Origin: Jejubacter sp036620675
Lineage (GTDB): Bacteria; Pseudomonadota; Gammaproteobacteria; Enterobacterales; Enterobacteriaceae
Length of the DNA stretch: 64,000 bases
Assembly (NCBI GenBank): GCA_036620675.1
Contig: JAZHEE010000004.1
Direction: 5' to 3' (one strand)
The notes below the pieces were generated by a model. It was not told where the DNA came from, made no database searches, and saw only the letters and a list, made by a program, of their open reading frames with translations. Shown here piece by piece: positions 43,131 to 52,345 of the stretch; position 1 is the stretch's first letter, and each line of letters opens with the position of its first letter. The translations under genes and the position numbers were made by a program.

Positions 43131-43653
43131 TCATAATTGGCAACAAAATACTTTTTCGCTGATAAATAATCAGGGAGATCAGTGAGATTAATGGTTTGTT
43201 ATAGGGAAAATAGCCTGATTAGTTATCTTTGATGTTTTCTTTTTTCTTTTTATAGAAACCCAAAAAACAACTCCTCTTCTTGTTTTTTGATTGTTTTGGA
43301 ATGTTCCTGGTTATATATGAATGGTTTTTTCATTATCGTTTATTTGACATGGATTCTTATTCATAATTCCTGAAAAAAGGCAGCATTGCATTTTGTCTGA
43401 CTTATGCTTTGTAAGGGTAGATGGCGGTATTCGTTATGAAATAACTCCACTTCACCATTAAAAATTATTTTAAATCAAGTTGTTGCATGGAATTTTTGTT
43501 TTTTGCTATTTTCAGGTGATGGCGGAGTTTTATGGCCGTTTATTGATAATTATCTTCTGGTGTTGATGACGGATAGGAATTTTGCTCCGTTGACAATTAA
43601 TTTTGCCGGGGCAACTATTATCTGGCATTGCGCAAAATAACAGGAGTTATATT
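43131..43653. other. AT-rich intergenic region upstream of the flavin oxidase
   Basis: About 520 bp without a supported gene, noticeably richer in A and T than the flanking genes. It should contain the promoter of the FAD oxidase, whose ribosome site AGGAG lies at about 43641-43645. No distinct operator was recognised. Confidence 0.5.
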
Positions 43654-45261
43654 ATGGATAGTCATATCATGGAAACTTTCCCTGTCTCATATTCTTATTC
43701 TGATTTTACTAACTGGTCAAAGGAGGTTACCGGTAGTCATATTCTTACCTGCGCTCCAGCCAACCAGCAGGAATTGCTGGCGGTGGTCAATTGGGCGTAT
43801 AAAAATAATTATCATGTTCGCCCGGTGGGAATGAAACATAACTGGTCGACCCTGACGATTGCTAACGGTGATAATAACGGAAGCGTGTTGCTTGTGGATT
43901 TAACGAAGAAACTGACAAAAGTTTCTATTACTAAAGAGGGAGAACATGGTTTTGTCACGGCGCAAACCGGAGTCGCCATGCAGGCGCTGATGACGGAGCT
44001 GGAAAAGCAGAAACTGGGGTTTTACGCCACGCCAGCGCCTGGAGATCTGACGTTGGGTGGAGTGCTGGCTATCGGCGGTCACGGCACCTGCATTCCCGCA
44101 GCCGAAGAGACTCTGGCAGAAGGGGGAAGCTACGGGTCAGTGAGCAATAGCATCGTGTCTCTTAGCGCCGTGGTGTGGAATAAGCAGACCGGTGAATATG
44201 AACTTAAAACCTTTAAGCGCGACGATGCGGAAATCGCTGCCTTTATGGTGCATGTCGGTCGCGCGCTGATTTTCGAGGTCACTCTCCAGCTTCCACGCAA
44301 CCGACGCCTGCGCTGCCAGAGCTATGTCAATGTCCCGGCTAAAGAGCTTTTCGCCGCAGAGGATTCCGGTGAGCGCACGTTTACGCGCTTCCTTGAACAG
44401 TGCGGACGGGCGGAAATAATCTGGTTTCCCTTTACCGAAAATCCCTGGTTAAAAATATGGACGCTGGAAGATCATTATCCGGTAACCGCTAAGCCGGTAA
44501 ACGCACCGTTTAACTATCCGTTTTCAGATAATCTGCCCGTACAGATTTCCGATCTGATTAAAAAGATCAATAACGGTGCGCCGGAGTTTACGCCGGATCT
44601 TGGCAAGGCGCAGATGGAGCTGGTAAGTATCGGGCTGGGGGCAACGCTTTCCGGCGATCTCTGGGGCTGGAGCAAAGATCTACTGCTGTATGTTAAGCCG
44701 AGCACGCTTCGGGTTACGGCCAATGGCTACGCGATTATTACCCGCCGCAGCAATATACAGAAGGTACTGAATGATTTTGCCATGAAGTATGAAGAGATGG
44801 TCAGCCGTTATAAAGAGAGAAACTCTTATCCGATGAATGGCCCGATCGAAGTACGCGTTACCGGACTGGATAATGCCAGGGACAGCACTGTGGTGAACGC
44901 CGTCACGGCCGATCTCTCGGCGATACGCCCGGTGGAGGGGAAACCTGAATGGGATACCGCTATCTGGCTGGATATTTTAACCATGCCAGATACGCCAGAC
45001 GCCAATAAGTTTTATCACGAAATGGAAACGTGGATTTACAAGCATTTTAGCGGTGATTACGCAACCGTAAGGGTCGAGTGGAGTAAAGGCTGGGCTTATA
45101 CCGACCAGGCTGCATGGGCCGCTGACGAAGTGATGAGTAAAGAAATTCCTCAAAGCTTTGGTGACAGTTGGCAACATGCCCGGGATGTATTAGATAAATA
45201 CGATCCTCACTATCTGTTTTCGTCACCGCTGATCAATACCTTGTTTAACCCGGTGAAATAA
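43654..45261 (+). CDS. FAD-linked oxidase resembling type II cholesterol oxidases
   Basis: The 535-residue product belongs to the vanillyl-alcohol-oxidase flavoprotein family. The N-terminal FAD domain has VRPVGMKHNWSTLTIANG and PGDLTLGGVLAIGGHGTCIP. A large substrate domain resembling that of covalent-flavin cholesterol oxidases follows, ending FGDSWQHARDVLDKYDPHYL. ATG 43654 follows AGGAG at eight bases. No Tat or Sec signal is visible, unlike secreted cholesterol oxidases, so the enzyme is probably cytoplasmic. The true substrate, a secondary alcohol or lactone, is unknown. It is flanked by strong terminators and stands alone. Confidence 0.8.
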   Translation: MDSHIMETFPVSYSYSDFTNWSKEVTGSHILTCAPANQQELLAVVNWAYKNNYHVRPVGMKHNWSTLTIANGDNNGSVLLVDLTKKLTKVSITKEGEHGFVTAQTGVAMQALMTELEKQKLGFYATPAPGDLTLGGVLAIGGHGTCIPAAEETLAEGGSYGSVSNSIVSLSAVVWNKQTGEYELKTFKRDDAEIAAFMVHVGRALIFEVTLQLPRNRRLRCQSYVNVPAKELFAAEDSGERTFTRFLEQCGRAEIIWFPFTENPWLKIWTLEDHYPVTAKPVNAPFNYPFSDNLPVQISDLIKKINNGAPEFTPDLGKAQMELVSIGLGATLSGDLWGWSKDLLLYVKPSTLRVTANGYAIITRRSNIQKVLNDFAMKYEEMVSRYKERNSYPMNGPIEVRVTGLDNARDSTVVNAVTADLSAIRPVEGKPEWDTAIWLDILTMPDTPDANKFYHEMETWIYKHFSGDYATVRVEWSKGWAYTDQAAWAADEVMSKEIPQSFGDSWQHARDVLDKYDPHYLFSSPLINTLFNPVK

Positions 45262-45276
45262 ATCCTGATTGGTTTT

Positions 45277-45310
45277 AATAATAAAGCCACCATCCGGTGG
45301 CTTTATTATT
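45277..45310. terminator. Bidirectional terminator after the flavin oxidase
   Basis: Perfect 15-bp arms AATAATAAAGCCACC (45277-45291) and GGTGGCTTTATTATT (45296-45310) with an ATCC loop lie 15 bases after the oxidase stop. They end in a T-rich run. Confidence 0.94.
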
Positions 45311-45325
45311 TTGACGAGAAAAAAT

Positions 45326-45355
45326 AAAAGCCGCCGAATATTTCAGGCGACTTTT
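45326..45355 (-). terminator. Terminator of the second leader-peptide gene
   Basis: On the minus strand, the stem AAAAGTCGCC (45355-45346) pairs with GGCGGCTTTT (45335-45326), with one mismatch, and is followed by ATTTTTT. It lies about 40 bases beyond the peptide gene stop. Confidence 0.75.
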
Positions 45356-45392
45356 ATCGGTTTGCCTGGTCAGTCAGGGCATTTCATCGTTA

Positions 45393-45692
45393 TCAGGCGC
45401 CCCACTCCTCCTCGAAGTGATAATCAATGCGGCTGGTGTCGCCGCCCAGCAGACCGCCTACATCGGCAACGGTCTTAAATGCCGCATATCCTAATGAGTC
45501 GGCCAGATAGTGAATTCCCCCCAGCCCTACTGCGTTGAACGTCTGGCCAACGGAAGAAACCAGTCGGGTATTCAGAACATCGTTGGAAACTTTAACGGCA
45601 TCAACGATGGTGTCTCCAACAAAACCCAGGGTATCCGAAATAATTCCGGCGCCAGCAACAATTTCAATTTCATTAACGGTTAGTTCTTTCAT
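45393..45692 (-). CDS. Second microcin-like precursor with GA-type leader (orphan)
   Basis: The 99-residue precursor has the leader MKELTVNEIEIVAGA. It has the same length as the leader at 28149 and is identical to it at E3-L4-T5, E8-I9 and V12-A13-G14-A15. Cleavage after Ala15 would leave an 84-residue peptide starting GIISDTLGFVG, alternating hydrophobic and glycine residues and ending in an acidic tail (HFEEEWGA). It has no Cys. It has its own strong ribosome site (AAAGGAG), promoter and terminator. No exporter or immunity gene is adjacent, so the CvaAB-like pair 17 kb away is the likely exporter. Function is unknown. Confidence 0.78.
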   Translation of the reverse strand: MKELTVNEIEIVAGAGIISDTLGFVGDTIVDAVKVSNDVLNTRLVSSVGQTFNAVGLGGIHYLADSLGYAAFKTVADVGGLLGGDTSRIDYHFEEEWGA

Positions 45693-45798
45693 AGATAAAC
45701 TCCTTTAACACTCATACTCATGCGCGACGCCTCAACGCCGCCTGCTTTTTCCTTATGCTCAATCAAATGGGACTAAGGAAGTTAAATCCTTTTTAATA

Positions 45799-45827
45799 TT
45801 TAAAGCACCAGTAGAGCTAACGGTCAA
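45799..45827 (-). promoter_or_regulatory. Candidate sigma-70 promoter of the orphan peptide gene
   Basis: On the minus strand TTGACC (45827-45822) is followed after 17 bases by TTTAAA (45804-45799), in an AT-rich region about 110 bp upstream of the peptide start. The -35 is a good match and the -10 is moderate. Confidence 0.45.
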
Positions 45828-46096
45828 ATGCTATTGCTTGCGCCATAATGAGACATCGATTTGACATGAAAAATATTCTCAAGGAGGATTCTTGTTTTTT
45901 ATTGTTATTCTTTGCTCTATTCCTGGTGATTATTCCTGGTTTATTTTTTTTCTAATGGTGTGGGATATTTTTATAATGTTGTTTATTAAGACGGTTAGCA
46001 TTATTTTGAATAACTGTGATGAGGATTTGATGATGCGTGATAATTATTTCTATTTGTAGCTTTATTTTAGCGTGAGAAATTTTCCGAAATTGATGT
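45828..46096. other. AT-rich gap between orphan peptide gene and exonuclease
   Basis: With the promoter stretch 45693-45827 this makes about 400 bp without a supported gene. I looked here specifically for an immunity protein, usually a short membrane protein. The only frame, 45952-46134 on the minus strand, is His/Lys-rich, not hydrophobic, and runs into the exonuclease gene. Confidence 0.5.
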
Positions 46097-46837
46097 TTAG
46101 CACCACAGCGCCTCAATCGGTGTCTCCGCCGCATAGTGCCAGGCTATCTGGGCCTGGAGGAGTTCGGCGCAGGCCAGCGCGTCGGTCAGGGCATGATGCG
46201 CCGGGTAGTGGGGCAGGTTATAGCGGGCCCGACTTTCCGGCAGGCGTAGCGACACCGGTTTTCTGTACCCGAATAGTCGCGCCACCGGGTTCATGGTATG
46301 GCGGCGATGCAGTCGTGCCTCCAGCGCCAGCGTGTCGATGCAGGGGAAATGAATCCCTTCGCCGATGCGGCGCTTCAGGGCGGCATCAAGGAATTGTCGC
46401 TCTATTCCGCGATGGTGCACCACCAGTACCTTACCCGCCATTTGTTCCAGCAGCGTGATAAACAGGGTATTCAGATCCGGCGCTTTCGCTACCTCTGAAT
46501 GAGTGATCCCGTGGATCACCACCGATTCGTCGCGCAACGCCGTTCGCGGCTTCAGCAGCCAGTGACGGCTGTCGCGCAGACGAATACGCTCAAGGCTCAT
46601 CGGAACCAGGCCGATGCTGACGATATCATCCCGCCGTGCGCTGAGGCCGGTGGTTTCAAAATCCATAGCCAGTAGCGGAACCCGATCGATGGTGGTATCG
46701 GGCGCCACGGTGCCTGCCCGGTAAAAAGCCCGTAGCGCCGGGTGTTGCGCCTGACGGGCCAGTTCGGCCATTTTTTCAGGCCAGGGCAGGGAGGGGCACG
46801 GCGCGGTTTTTAACGGATGCTTACCGATATAGAACAT
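46097..46837 (-). CDS. DnaQ-family 3'-5' exonuclease
   Basis: The 246-residue DEDDh exonuclease resembles the DNA polymerase III epsilon family. Exo I is LLAMDFETTGLSARRDD, Exo II is around VVHHRGIERQFLDAAL, and Exo III is HHALTDALACAELL with the catalytic His. It starts seven bases after the DUF294 gene, in the order betaine transporter, DUF294 protein, exonuclease. DUF294 proteins and this exonuclease type also occur together in Pseudomonas and Vibrio. The shared role is not established, but turnover of a nucleotide signal is one possibility. Confidence 0.88.
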   Translation of the reverse strand: MFYIGKHPLKTAPCPSLPWPEKMAELARQAQHPALRAFYRAGTVAPDTTIDRVPLLAMDFETTGLSARRDDIVSIGLVPMSLERIRLRDSRHWLLKPRTALRDESVVIHGITHSEVAKAPDLNTLFITLLEQMAGKVLVVHHRGIERQFLDAALKRRIGEGIHFPCIDTLALEARLHRRHTMNPVARLFGYRKPVSLRLPESRARYNLPHYPAHHALTDALACAELLQAQIAWHYAAETPIEALWC

Positions 46838-46844
46838 TATTCCC

Positions 46845-48731
46845 TCAGCGCATCCGGCCAGCCTGATAACGATATTTCAGGAATTTCTGCGCGTTACTCA
46901 GGATCTGAAAAGCGTCCTTCAGATTCTTGCGCTCGAAATCCGACAGATTTTCTGGCTCGATATTATTGTCGGGCGGGCGTCGGGCATCCAGATCCAGCGC
47001 CTGATGGCGAATGCGCACCATTGAGATAAACTCCAGCGCGTCGCGCAAATCCTGACCCCGCCCGTGAGGCAGAATATCGGCTTCGATAATATCCTGCAGT
47101 CGCTCAAAGGAGTTGCGGGCGCGGGAGCCGACCGCCAGCGCATGAACGCGGATGAGATCCGCCAGCGGTGCCGTGCCGCGCCGCTTCATATTGATGGATC
47201 GGCTATGGTGGCCGGAAGGCTCCATCACAAATCCCTTAAAGAAGCCGAGCGGCGGCGTGCGCAGCAGCGCGTTGCGCGCCATACAGGCCAGGAAACGGGC
47301 GTTGTGGCGTACCTGTCGGGAAATAGTCTGATTCAGGCGATCGGCCCATTCGGTTTTTCCCCACAGGCCGTCGAGATCGAAGAAGATGGCGCTTTCAAGC
47401 AGCGTCTTCGGCGTAGGGTTTCCCGTCCAGTCGGCGAAGTAGCGTTCCCATACGGCAAGAGGCTGGCGCCATCGGGCGTTGGTCGCCATAATCCCGCCAG
47501 CACAGTAGCGATAACCGCAGGCCGCCAGACCGTCGCTGACAAAGGTCGCCAGCTGAAGAAACCAGTCATCGTGACGGGCGGGATCGAAACGGTTGTCGAG
47601 TACCAGCGCGTTATCCTGATCGGTGACGATCAGCTGTTCCTGACGCGCCATGGATCCCAGCGCCAGGAAGCAATAGGGCACCGGCGGTGGGCCAAACTGC
47701 TGTTCTGCCAGCTCCAGCAGGCGCTGGGTGAAGCTGCGGCCAATTACCGCCATGGCGCTGCCGATCATCTGTGAATTAGCATCTTCGCGCACGATGCGCC
47801 GGAAGCAGGCGCGTGCCTCGCCGCTCAGGGCGCTTAACTCGGCGATGCTGTTGGCGTGGAAAATACGGCTGACCACAAACAGGCTGTTCTGGGATTCGTA
47901 GCGGATAATATCCGACTGCGATATCACGCCGATGGGCTGACCCTGTTTCAGCACCGGTAGATGGTGTACGTTATGGCGCATCATGGTCAGCATGGCTTCG
48001 AACACCATCTGGTGGGATTCGCAGTGGATCGGTTCCGGCGTCATCACGTCGCCGACTGGCGTATCAACGCTCAGTCCTCTGGCGATAACCCGGGTACGCA
48101 GATCGCGGTCGGTGAGCATTCCGGCCATTCTGGCGGCATTGCCTGTCTCGCCTTCCGGTACGCCGGAGTGCATCACCAGTAGTGAAGATACCCCTTCGAC
48201 ACTCATCATCATGGCCGCTTCCCGCACGCTGGCGAAGGTATCGATAGTCACCGGTTTACGGCTGATGAGCGTATCAATGCGTGAGGTAAGCAGTTCGTTG
48301 GCATCTTCGGTACGGGCTATGGTATGGCGCAGCCGGGTGCGATCTTCCACCTCCACCATGTCGGCGAAGGCTTCATATTGGGTGAACAGTTGATGGAACA
48401 CCGGCGCAGGTATCAGCCAGACCAGGGTGTCCTCCAGGGCTGTGACCGGAAAACGCACGCTGCTTTCGCGCAACAGGCCGAACTGGCCGAAATAACCTCC
48501 GGCGCTGAGGCGGTTGTAGAGTTCGCCATTACGCCGATAGACCTCGACAGCGCCGCTGCGCACCACATACCAGGCGTCCACCTGCTGGCCGAAGGAGAGG
48601 ATGCTGCTGCCCGCCTTGAAATAACAGACGTCAATATTGGCGGCCGCCAGCGTCAGCGCTGCGTCGGGTAGTGCATCGAAGGGCGGTGAGCTGCGCAGAA
48701 AGTCGATGATTTCCTTATGTTCAGCCTGCAT
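46845..48731 (-). CDS. Cyclic-nucleotide/CBS/DUF294 nucleotidyltransferase-like protein
   Basis: The 628-residue multidomain signalling protein has, in order: a cNMP-binding-like domain (about residues 15-130), two CBS domains (about 150-290; MMSVEGVSSLLVMHSGV and MTPEPIHCESHQMVFEA), a DUF294 nucleotidyltransferase core (FLALGSMARQEQLIVTDQDN, the GS...D-x-D pattern of GlnD-like enzymes) and a helical C-terminal domain. The start at 48731 (MQAEHKEIIDF) has GGAG upstream; the longer frame to 48827 runs back into the transporter gene. It lies 16 bp after the BCCT gene, which suggests that nucleotidylation or nucleotide sensing controls betaine uptake. Confidence 0.9.
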   Translation of the reverse strand: MQAEHKEIIDFLRSSPPFDALPDAALTLAAANIDVCYFKAGSSILSFGQQVDAWYVVRSGAVEVYRRNGELYNRLSAGGYFGQFGLLRESSVRFPVTALEDTLVWLIPAPVFHQLFTQYEAFADMVEVEDRTRLRHTIARTEDANELLTSRIDTLISRKPVTIDTFASVREAAMMMSVEGVSSLLVMHSGVPEGETGNAARMAGMLTDRDLRTRVIARGLSVDTPVGDVMTPEPIHCESHQMVFEAMLTMMRHNVHHLPVLKQGQPIGVISQSDIIRYESQNSLFVVSRIFHANSIAELSALSGEARACFRRIVREDANSQMIGSAMAVIGRSFTQRLLELAEQQFGPPPVPYCFLALGSMARQEQLIVTDQDNALVLDNRFDPARHDDWFLQLATFVSDGLAACGYRYCAGGIMATNARWRQPLAVWERYFADWTGNPTPKTLLESAIFFDLDGLWGKTEWADRLNQTISRQVRHNARFLACMARNALLRTPPLGFFKGFVMEPSGHHSRSINMKRRGTAPLADLIRVHALAVGSRARNSFERLQDIIEADILPHGRGQDLRDALEFISMVRIRHQALDLDARRPPDNNIEPENLSDFERKNLKDAFQILSNAQKFLKYRYQAGRMR

Positions 48732-48747
48732 GCTAAATCTCCGGGGC

Positions 48748-50406
48748 TTAGCCCTGTTCCGTACCCGGAGCCGGGCGACTATGTCTGGGCTCCGAAGCCA
48801 GCCCCTTAAGCACTGAAAACGCGGCAATCAGCAAGACGATGGCGAATGGAAGTCCGGTAGAGAGCACCATAGTCTGCAGCGCCACCAGACCGCCGCCCAG
48901 CAGCAGCGCAATGGCCGCCACGCCCTGGAAACTGCACCAGAATACTCGCTGTGGCGTGGGGGCGTTGACCTTGCCGCCTGCCGAGATAATGTCGATCACC
49001 AGCGAGCCGGAATCCGATGAGGTGACAAAAAATACTACTACCAACAGAATGCCAATGAGCGAAGTGATCTTCGCCAGCGGTAGCGTATCCAGCATGGTGA
49101 ACAACTGCAGTGGCAGCTTCGCGTTGGCGATGGCCTGATGCCCCTGATTAAAATACTGGAAGATAGTGGTATCGCCCAGAATGGTCATCCACATTACGCA
49201 GGCCAGTGACGGAACAATCAGCACTGAGATGATAAATTCGCGCACGGTGCGTCCGCGAGAGACCCGGGCGATAAACATGCCGACAAACGGCGACCAGGAG
49301 ATCCACCAGGCCCAGTAGAAGGCGGTCCAGCTGGCGACAAAGTGGCTGTCTTCGCGCCCGAAGGGATTAGACAGCGCCGGAAGGTATTGCAGATAGGCGC
49401 CCAGGTTCGAAAAAAAGCCTGTCACCAGTGCAAGCGTAGGGCCGACGGCGATCACGAACAGCAACAGTAGCGCCGCCAGTATCATATTGATTTCCGACAA
49501 CCGGCGTACCCCCTTTTCCAGCCCGGCCATGACCGACACCATCGTAACCGCGGTAATCCCAACCACCAGCAGGATCTGGGTGGTTTCGCCCATGGGAATA
49601 TCGAACAGATAATTCAGGCCTGAGGCCGCCTGGGCGGCGCCCAGACCCAGAGAGGTGGCCAGGCCGAACAGCGTAGCCAATACTGCCAGAATGTCGATGA
49701 TATGCCCGGGCCAGCCCCAGACCGAATCTCCCAGTAGTGGGTAAAACACTGAACGCATGGTCAGGGGCAGCCCCTTATTAAAAGAGAACAGCCCCAGTCC
49801 CAGCGCCAGCATGGCGTAGATAGCCCAGGGGTGAAGCGCCCAGTGGAAGATGGTGGTGGCCATTGCCAGGCTGCGGGCAGTTTCCGGGTTGCCAGCGGCA
49901 GCCCCCAGCGGCGCGGTGTCGCTGCGAACGCCGTTTTCAATGCTGATTCCCGCCAGCGAGCTGGAGAAGTGCGACAGTGGTTCAGACACACCGTAAAACA
50001 TCAGACCTATGCCCATTCCGGCGGCGAACAACATCGAAAACCAGGTCAGATAGCTGTAGTTCGGTCTGGCCAGAGTGCCGCCCAGACGTACTTTGCCGAG
50101 CGGGGAAAAGACCAGTGCCAGGCAGAGCAGCACGAAGATGTTGCCGGTGCTCAGAAAGAACCAGCTCAGGTTGCCGGTCAGCCAGTTGAGGACGCCGTTG
50201 AAGATGGGTTCGACCTGACGATGGAACGCCATCGTCAGCGCGACAAAGATGATGACCGCCAGCCCGGAGATAACAAAGACGCGGTTATGAATATCCAGCC
50301 CGAACGGGCCGACGCTGACCACAATATTATCCTGGCCTATCTGATAGTCGGTATCGTAGGGGTTAACCTCACCATCGGGTACCATCGGATCTTTCGAATC
50401 CGGCAT
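48748..50406 (-). CDS. BCCT-family betaine/choline/carnitine transporter
   Basis: The 552-residue, twelve-helix sodium- or proton-coupled importer of quaternary ammonium compounds has the family segments GIGLMFYGVSEPLSHF, HWALHPWAIYAMLALGLG, the FYWAWWISWSPFVGMFIARV signature and SRGRTVREFI. The long C-terminal osmosensor of E. coli BetT and the charged tail of BetP are absent, which points to a catabolic uptake role. It is divergent from L-serine dehydratase and next to the GbdR-like regulator. Uptake of glycine betaine or choline for the demethylation pathway is therefore the natural reading; the exact substrate cannot be fixed. Confidence 0.9.
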   Translation of the reverse strand: MPDSKDPMVPDGEVNPYDTDYQIGQDNIVVSVGPFGLDIHNRVFVISGLAVIIFVALTMAFHRQVEPIFNGVLNWLTGNLSWFFLSTGNIFVLLCLALVFSPLGKVRLGGTLARPNYSYLTWFSMLFAAGMGIGLMFYGVSEPLSHFSSSLAGISIENGVRSDTAPLGAAAGNPETARSLAMATTIFHWALHPWAIYAMLALGLGLFSFNKGLPLTMRSVFYPLLGDSVWGWPGHIIDILAVLATLFGLATSLGLGAAQAASGLNYLFDIPMGETTQILLVVGITAVTMVSVMAGLEKGVRRLSEINMILAALLLLFVIAVGPTLALVTGFFSNLGAYLQYLPALSNPFGREDSHFVASWTAFYWAWWISWSPFVGMFIARVSRGRTVREFIISVLIVPSLACVMWMTILGDTTIFQYFNQGHQAIANAKLPLQLFTMLDTLPLAKITSLIGILLVVVFFVTSSDSGSLVIDIISAGGKVNAPTPQRVFWCSFQGVAAIALLLGGGLVALQTMVLSTGLPFAIVLLIAAFSVLKGLASEPRHSRPAPGTEQG

Positions 50407-50682
50407 AGTGTTTCCTCCCAGGAAATGGTTGGTGTGTGGAATGCCAGTAAACTGTGGGGCGCTAAGACAGCCTGGCCCTGGAGGATGATAAAGGCGGGTC
50501 AGCGGCCCGGAATGCCTGGCAACGTCTTATGAGGATTGATTTGCGACATAAGGTCTGCGCCAGCGCTGTCGGCAATTTCCGGTCGGTCTGATGACCTGAA
50601 GCGTCGCTATCTGGCATCTTCCGGTGTGAATTTGTCGCAATAATCGATGCTGATATTTCATTCAGGCTCCGGGAGAAAGAGG
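50407..50682. promoter_or_regulatory. Divergent promoter region between BCCT transporter and serine dehydratase
   Basis: The 276-bp region contains TTGCGACA (50541-50548) and its inverse TGTCGCAA (50633-50640), and the words GCTGTCGG (50565-50572) and TCGGTC (50583-50588). The last two recur together in the promoter of the dipeptidase-dgcAB operon (54454-54463). They are candidate half-sites for the GbdR-like activator. This is inferred from recurrence only. Confidence 0.4.
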
Positions 50683-52059
50683 ATGAGCATCAGCGTCTTT
50701 GATCTGTTCAAGATTGGGGTTGGCCCCTCCAGTTCACATACCGTTGGGCCAATGCGGGCCGCGCAGCGATTCATCCGCCAGTTAAGCGAGCAGGGCGCGC
50801 GCGCGACGGTACGCCGCGTCAGGGTGGATCTGTTCGGCTCCCTGAGCGCTACCGGCGTGGGGCACGGTACCGATAAAGCAACGCTGATGGGGCTGATGGG
50901 CGAAGCGCCGGAAACTGTTGAGCCCCGTACTATCGCCCCTGCCATTCGGGCGCTGTGCGAAACCGGATTTCTGCCCCTGGCCGGTGGCCCGGGTGTGGAT
51001 TTTGACTGGAACCGCGATCTGCATTTTGTGGACGAAGTGCTCCCTTATCACCCGAACGCCATGCGCCTGACGGCCTTTGGCGAGCGTGAGGTGGTTTATG
51101 CCAATACTTACTATTCGGTGGGAGGCGGCTTTGTGCTGGACGAAAGTGAAGCCACCGCCAGCGCTCATCTGGTACCTCAGGTGGTTTTGCCTTACGACTT
51201 TAACTCCGGAGCCGAACTGCTGACGCACTGTCGGCAGCAGGGGTTAAGGGTTTGTGAGCTGATGCTGGAAAACGAAAAAGTCTGGCGCGATGAACCGGCG
51301 ATTCGTACCGGTCTGGCCGCCATCTGGCAGGCTATGCAGGCGTGCATCGCGCAGGGGCTGGAAAACGAGGGCGTATTACCGGGCGGGCTGAACGTGAAAC
51401 GTCGAGCCCCGGGCCTGTATCGCTCCCTGAGGCAGGCCACCGGTGCGAATGTGATTGGCACCACGCTGTCGGCCATGGACTGGATCAACCTCTATGCGCT
51501 GGCGGTAAATGAAGAAAACGCCGCAGGCGGGCGTATGGTCACGGCGCCTACCAATGGCGCTGCCGGTATCATTCCGGCGGTGCTGATGTACTACATGCGC
51601 TTTAGCGAGCGGGCCGGGGATGGGGACGTGGTGGACTTTCTGCTGGCCGCGGCAGCGGTGGGGGCGCTGTGTAAGAAAAACGCCTCGATATCAGGCGCCG
51701 AGGTGGGCTGCCAGGGCGAGGTTGGCTCCGCCTGCGCCATGGCTGCTGCCGGGTTGACCGAGGTGCTGGGCGGTACTCCGGAGCAGGTGGAAAACGCGGC
51801 CGAGATCGCGCTGGAGCATAATCTGGGGCTGACCTGCGATCCGGTGGCCGGGCTGGTGCAGGTGCCCTGCATTGAGCGTAATGCTATCGCTGCCATGAAA
51901 GCGATCAATGCCGCCCAGATGGCGCTACGCGGAGACGGTCAGCACTTTGTTTCGCTTGATAAAGTGATTCGCACCATGCGTGATACCGGGCGGGATATGC
52001 AGGATAAGTATAAGGAAACCTCACGTGGGGGACTGGCAGTGAATGCGATTGAGTGTTGA
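50683..52059 (+). CDS. sdaB: L-serine dehydratase (iron-sulfur, single chain)
   Basis: The enzyme deaminates L-serine to pyruvate with a [4Fe-4S] cluster. The 458 residues have the two standard parts: the N-terminal beta domain (MSISVFDLFKIGVGPSSSHT) and the catalytic alpha domain (MVTAPTNGAAGIIPAVLMYY, NASISGAEVGCQGEVGSA, LTCDPVAGLVQVPCIERNA), including the cluster Cys residues. Start 50683 follows GGGAG at seven bases. As in Pseudomonas, it sits next to gbdR. There it consumes the serine made from betaine-derived glycine. The symbol follows that synteny rather than an E. coli orthologue. Confidence 0.9.
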   Translation: MSISVFDLFKIGVGPSSSHTVGPMRAAQRFIRQLSEQGARATVRRVRVDLFGSLSATGVGHGTDKATLMGLMGEAPETVEPRTIAPAIRALCETGFLPLAGGPGVDFDWNRDLHFVDEVLPYHPNAMRLTAFGEREVVYANTYYSVGGGFVLDESEATASAHLVPQVVLPYDFNSGAELLTHCRQQGLRVCELMLENEKVWRDEPAIRTGLAAIWQAMQACIAQGLENEGVLPGGLNVKRRAPGLYRSLRQATGANVIGTTLSAMDWINLYALAVNEENAAGGRMVTAPTNGAAGIIPAVLMYYMRFSERAGDGDVVDFLLAAAAVGALCKKNASISGAEVGCQGEVGSACAMAAAGLTEVLGGTPEQVENAAEIALEHNLGLTCDPVAGLVQVPCIERNAIAAMKAINAAQMALRGDGQHFVSLDKVIRTMRDTGRDMQDKYKETSRGGLAVNAIEC

Positions 52060-52076
52060 TACCATCCGGAACTGAT

Positions 52077-52099
52077 GTCTGCCCTGATCCGGGGCAGAC
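52077..52099 (+). terminator. Hairpin after the serine dehydratase gene
   Basis: Arms GTCTGCCC (52077-52084) and GGGCAGAC (52092-52099) lie 18 bases beyond the stop. The following bases are A-rich rather than U-rich, so it may be a weak terminator or a 3' stabiliser. Confidence 0.55.
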
Positions 52100-52345
52100 G
52101 CACCAAAAAAGCATATAGCAACAGGTGATTACCCTGCTCAGCACGAAACGTGCCATCTCTGTTTTTATGATTCCGACTGCGGCGCTATATCACTCCCGAT
52201 GAATGATTATCGGGAGATTGCGCATATATTTTTAATGTAAAAAGGAAGTGGTACATATGTTGCTTTATTGTTGTTTGTGGAAGTTAAGAGGTATCAGACC
52301 CGTTTGTTCCCTCTCCTGACTGAGAGACAACAGAGGCAAGAGCAT

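Noticed and set aside
45952..46134. 60-codon minus-strand frame as an immunity gene for the orphan peptide
   Set aside because: His/Lys/Arg-rich without a membrane helix, it overlaps the exonuclease end and has no good ribosome site.
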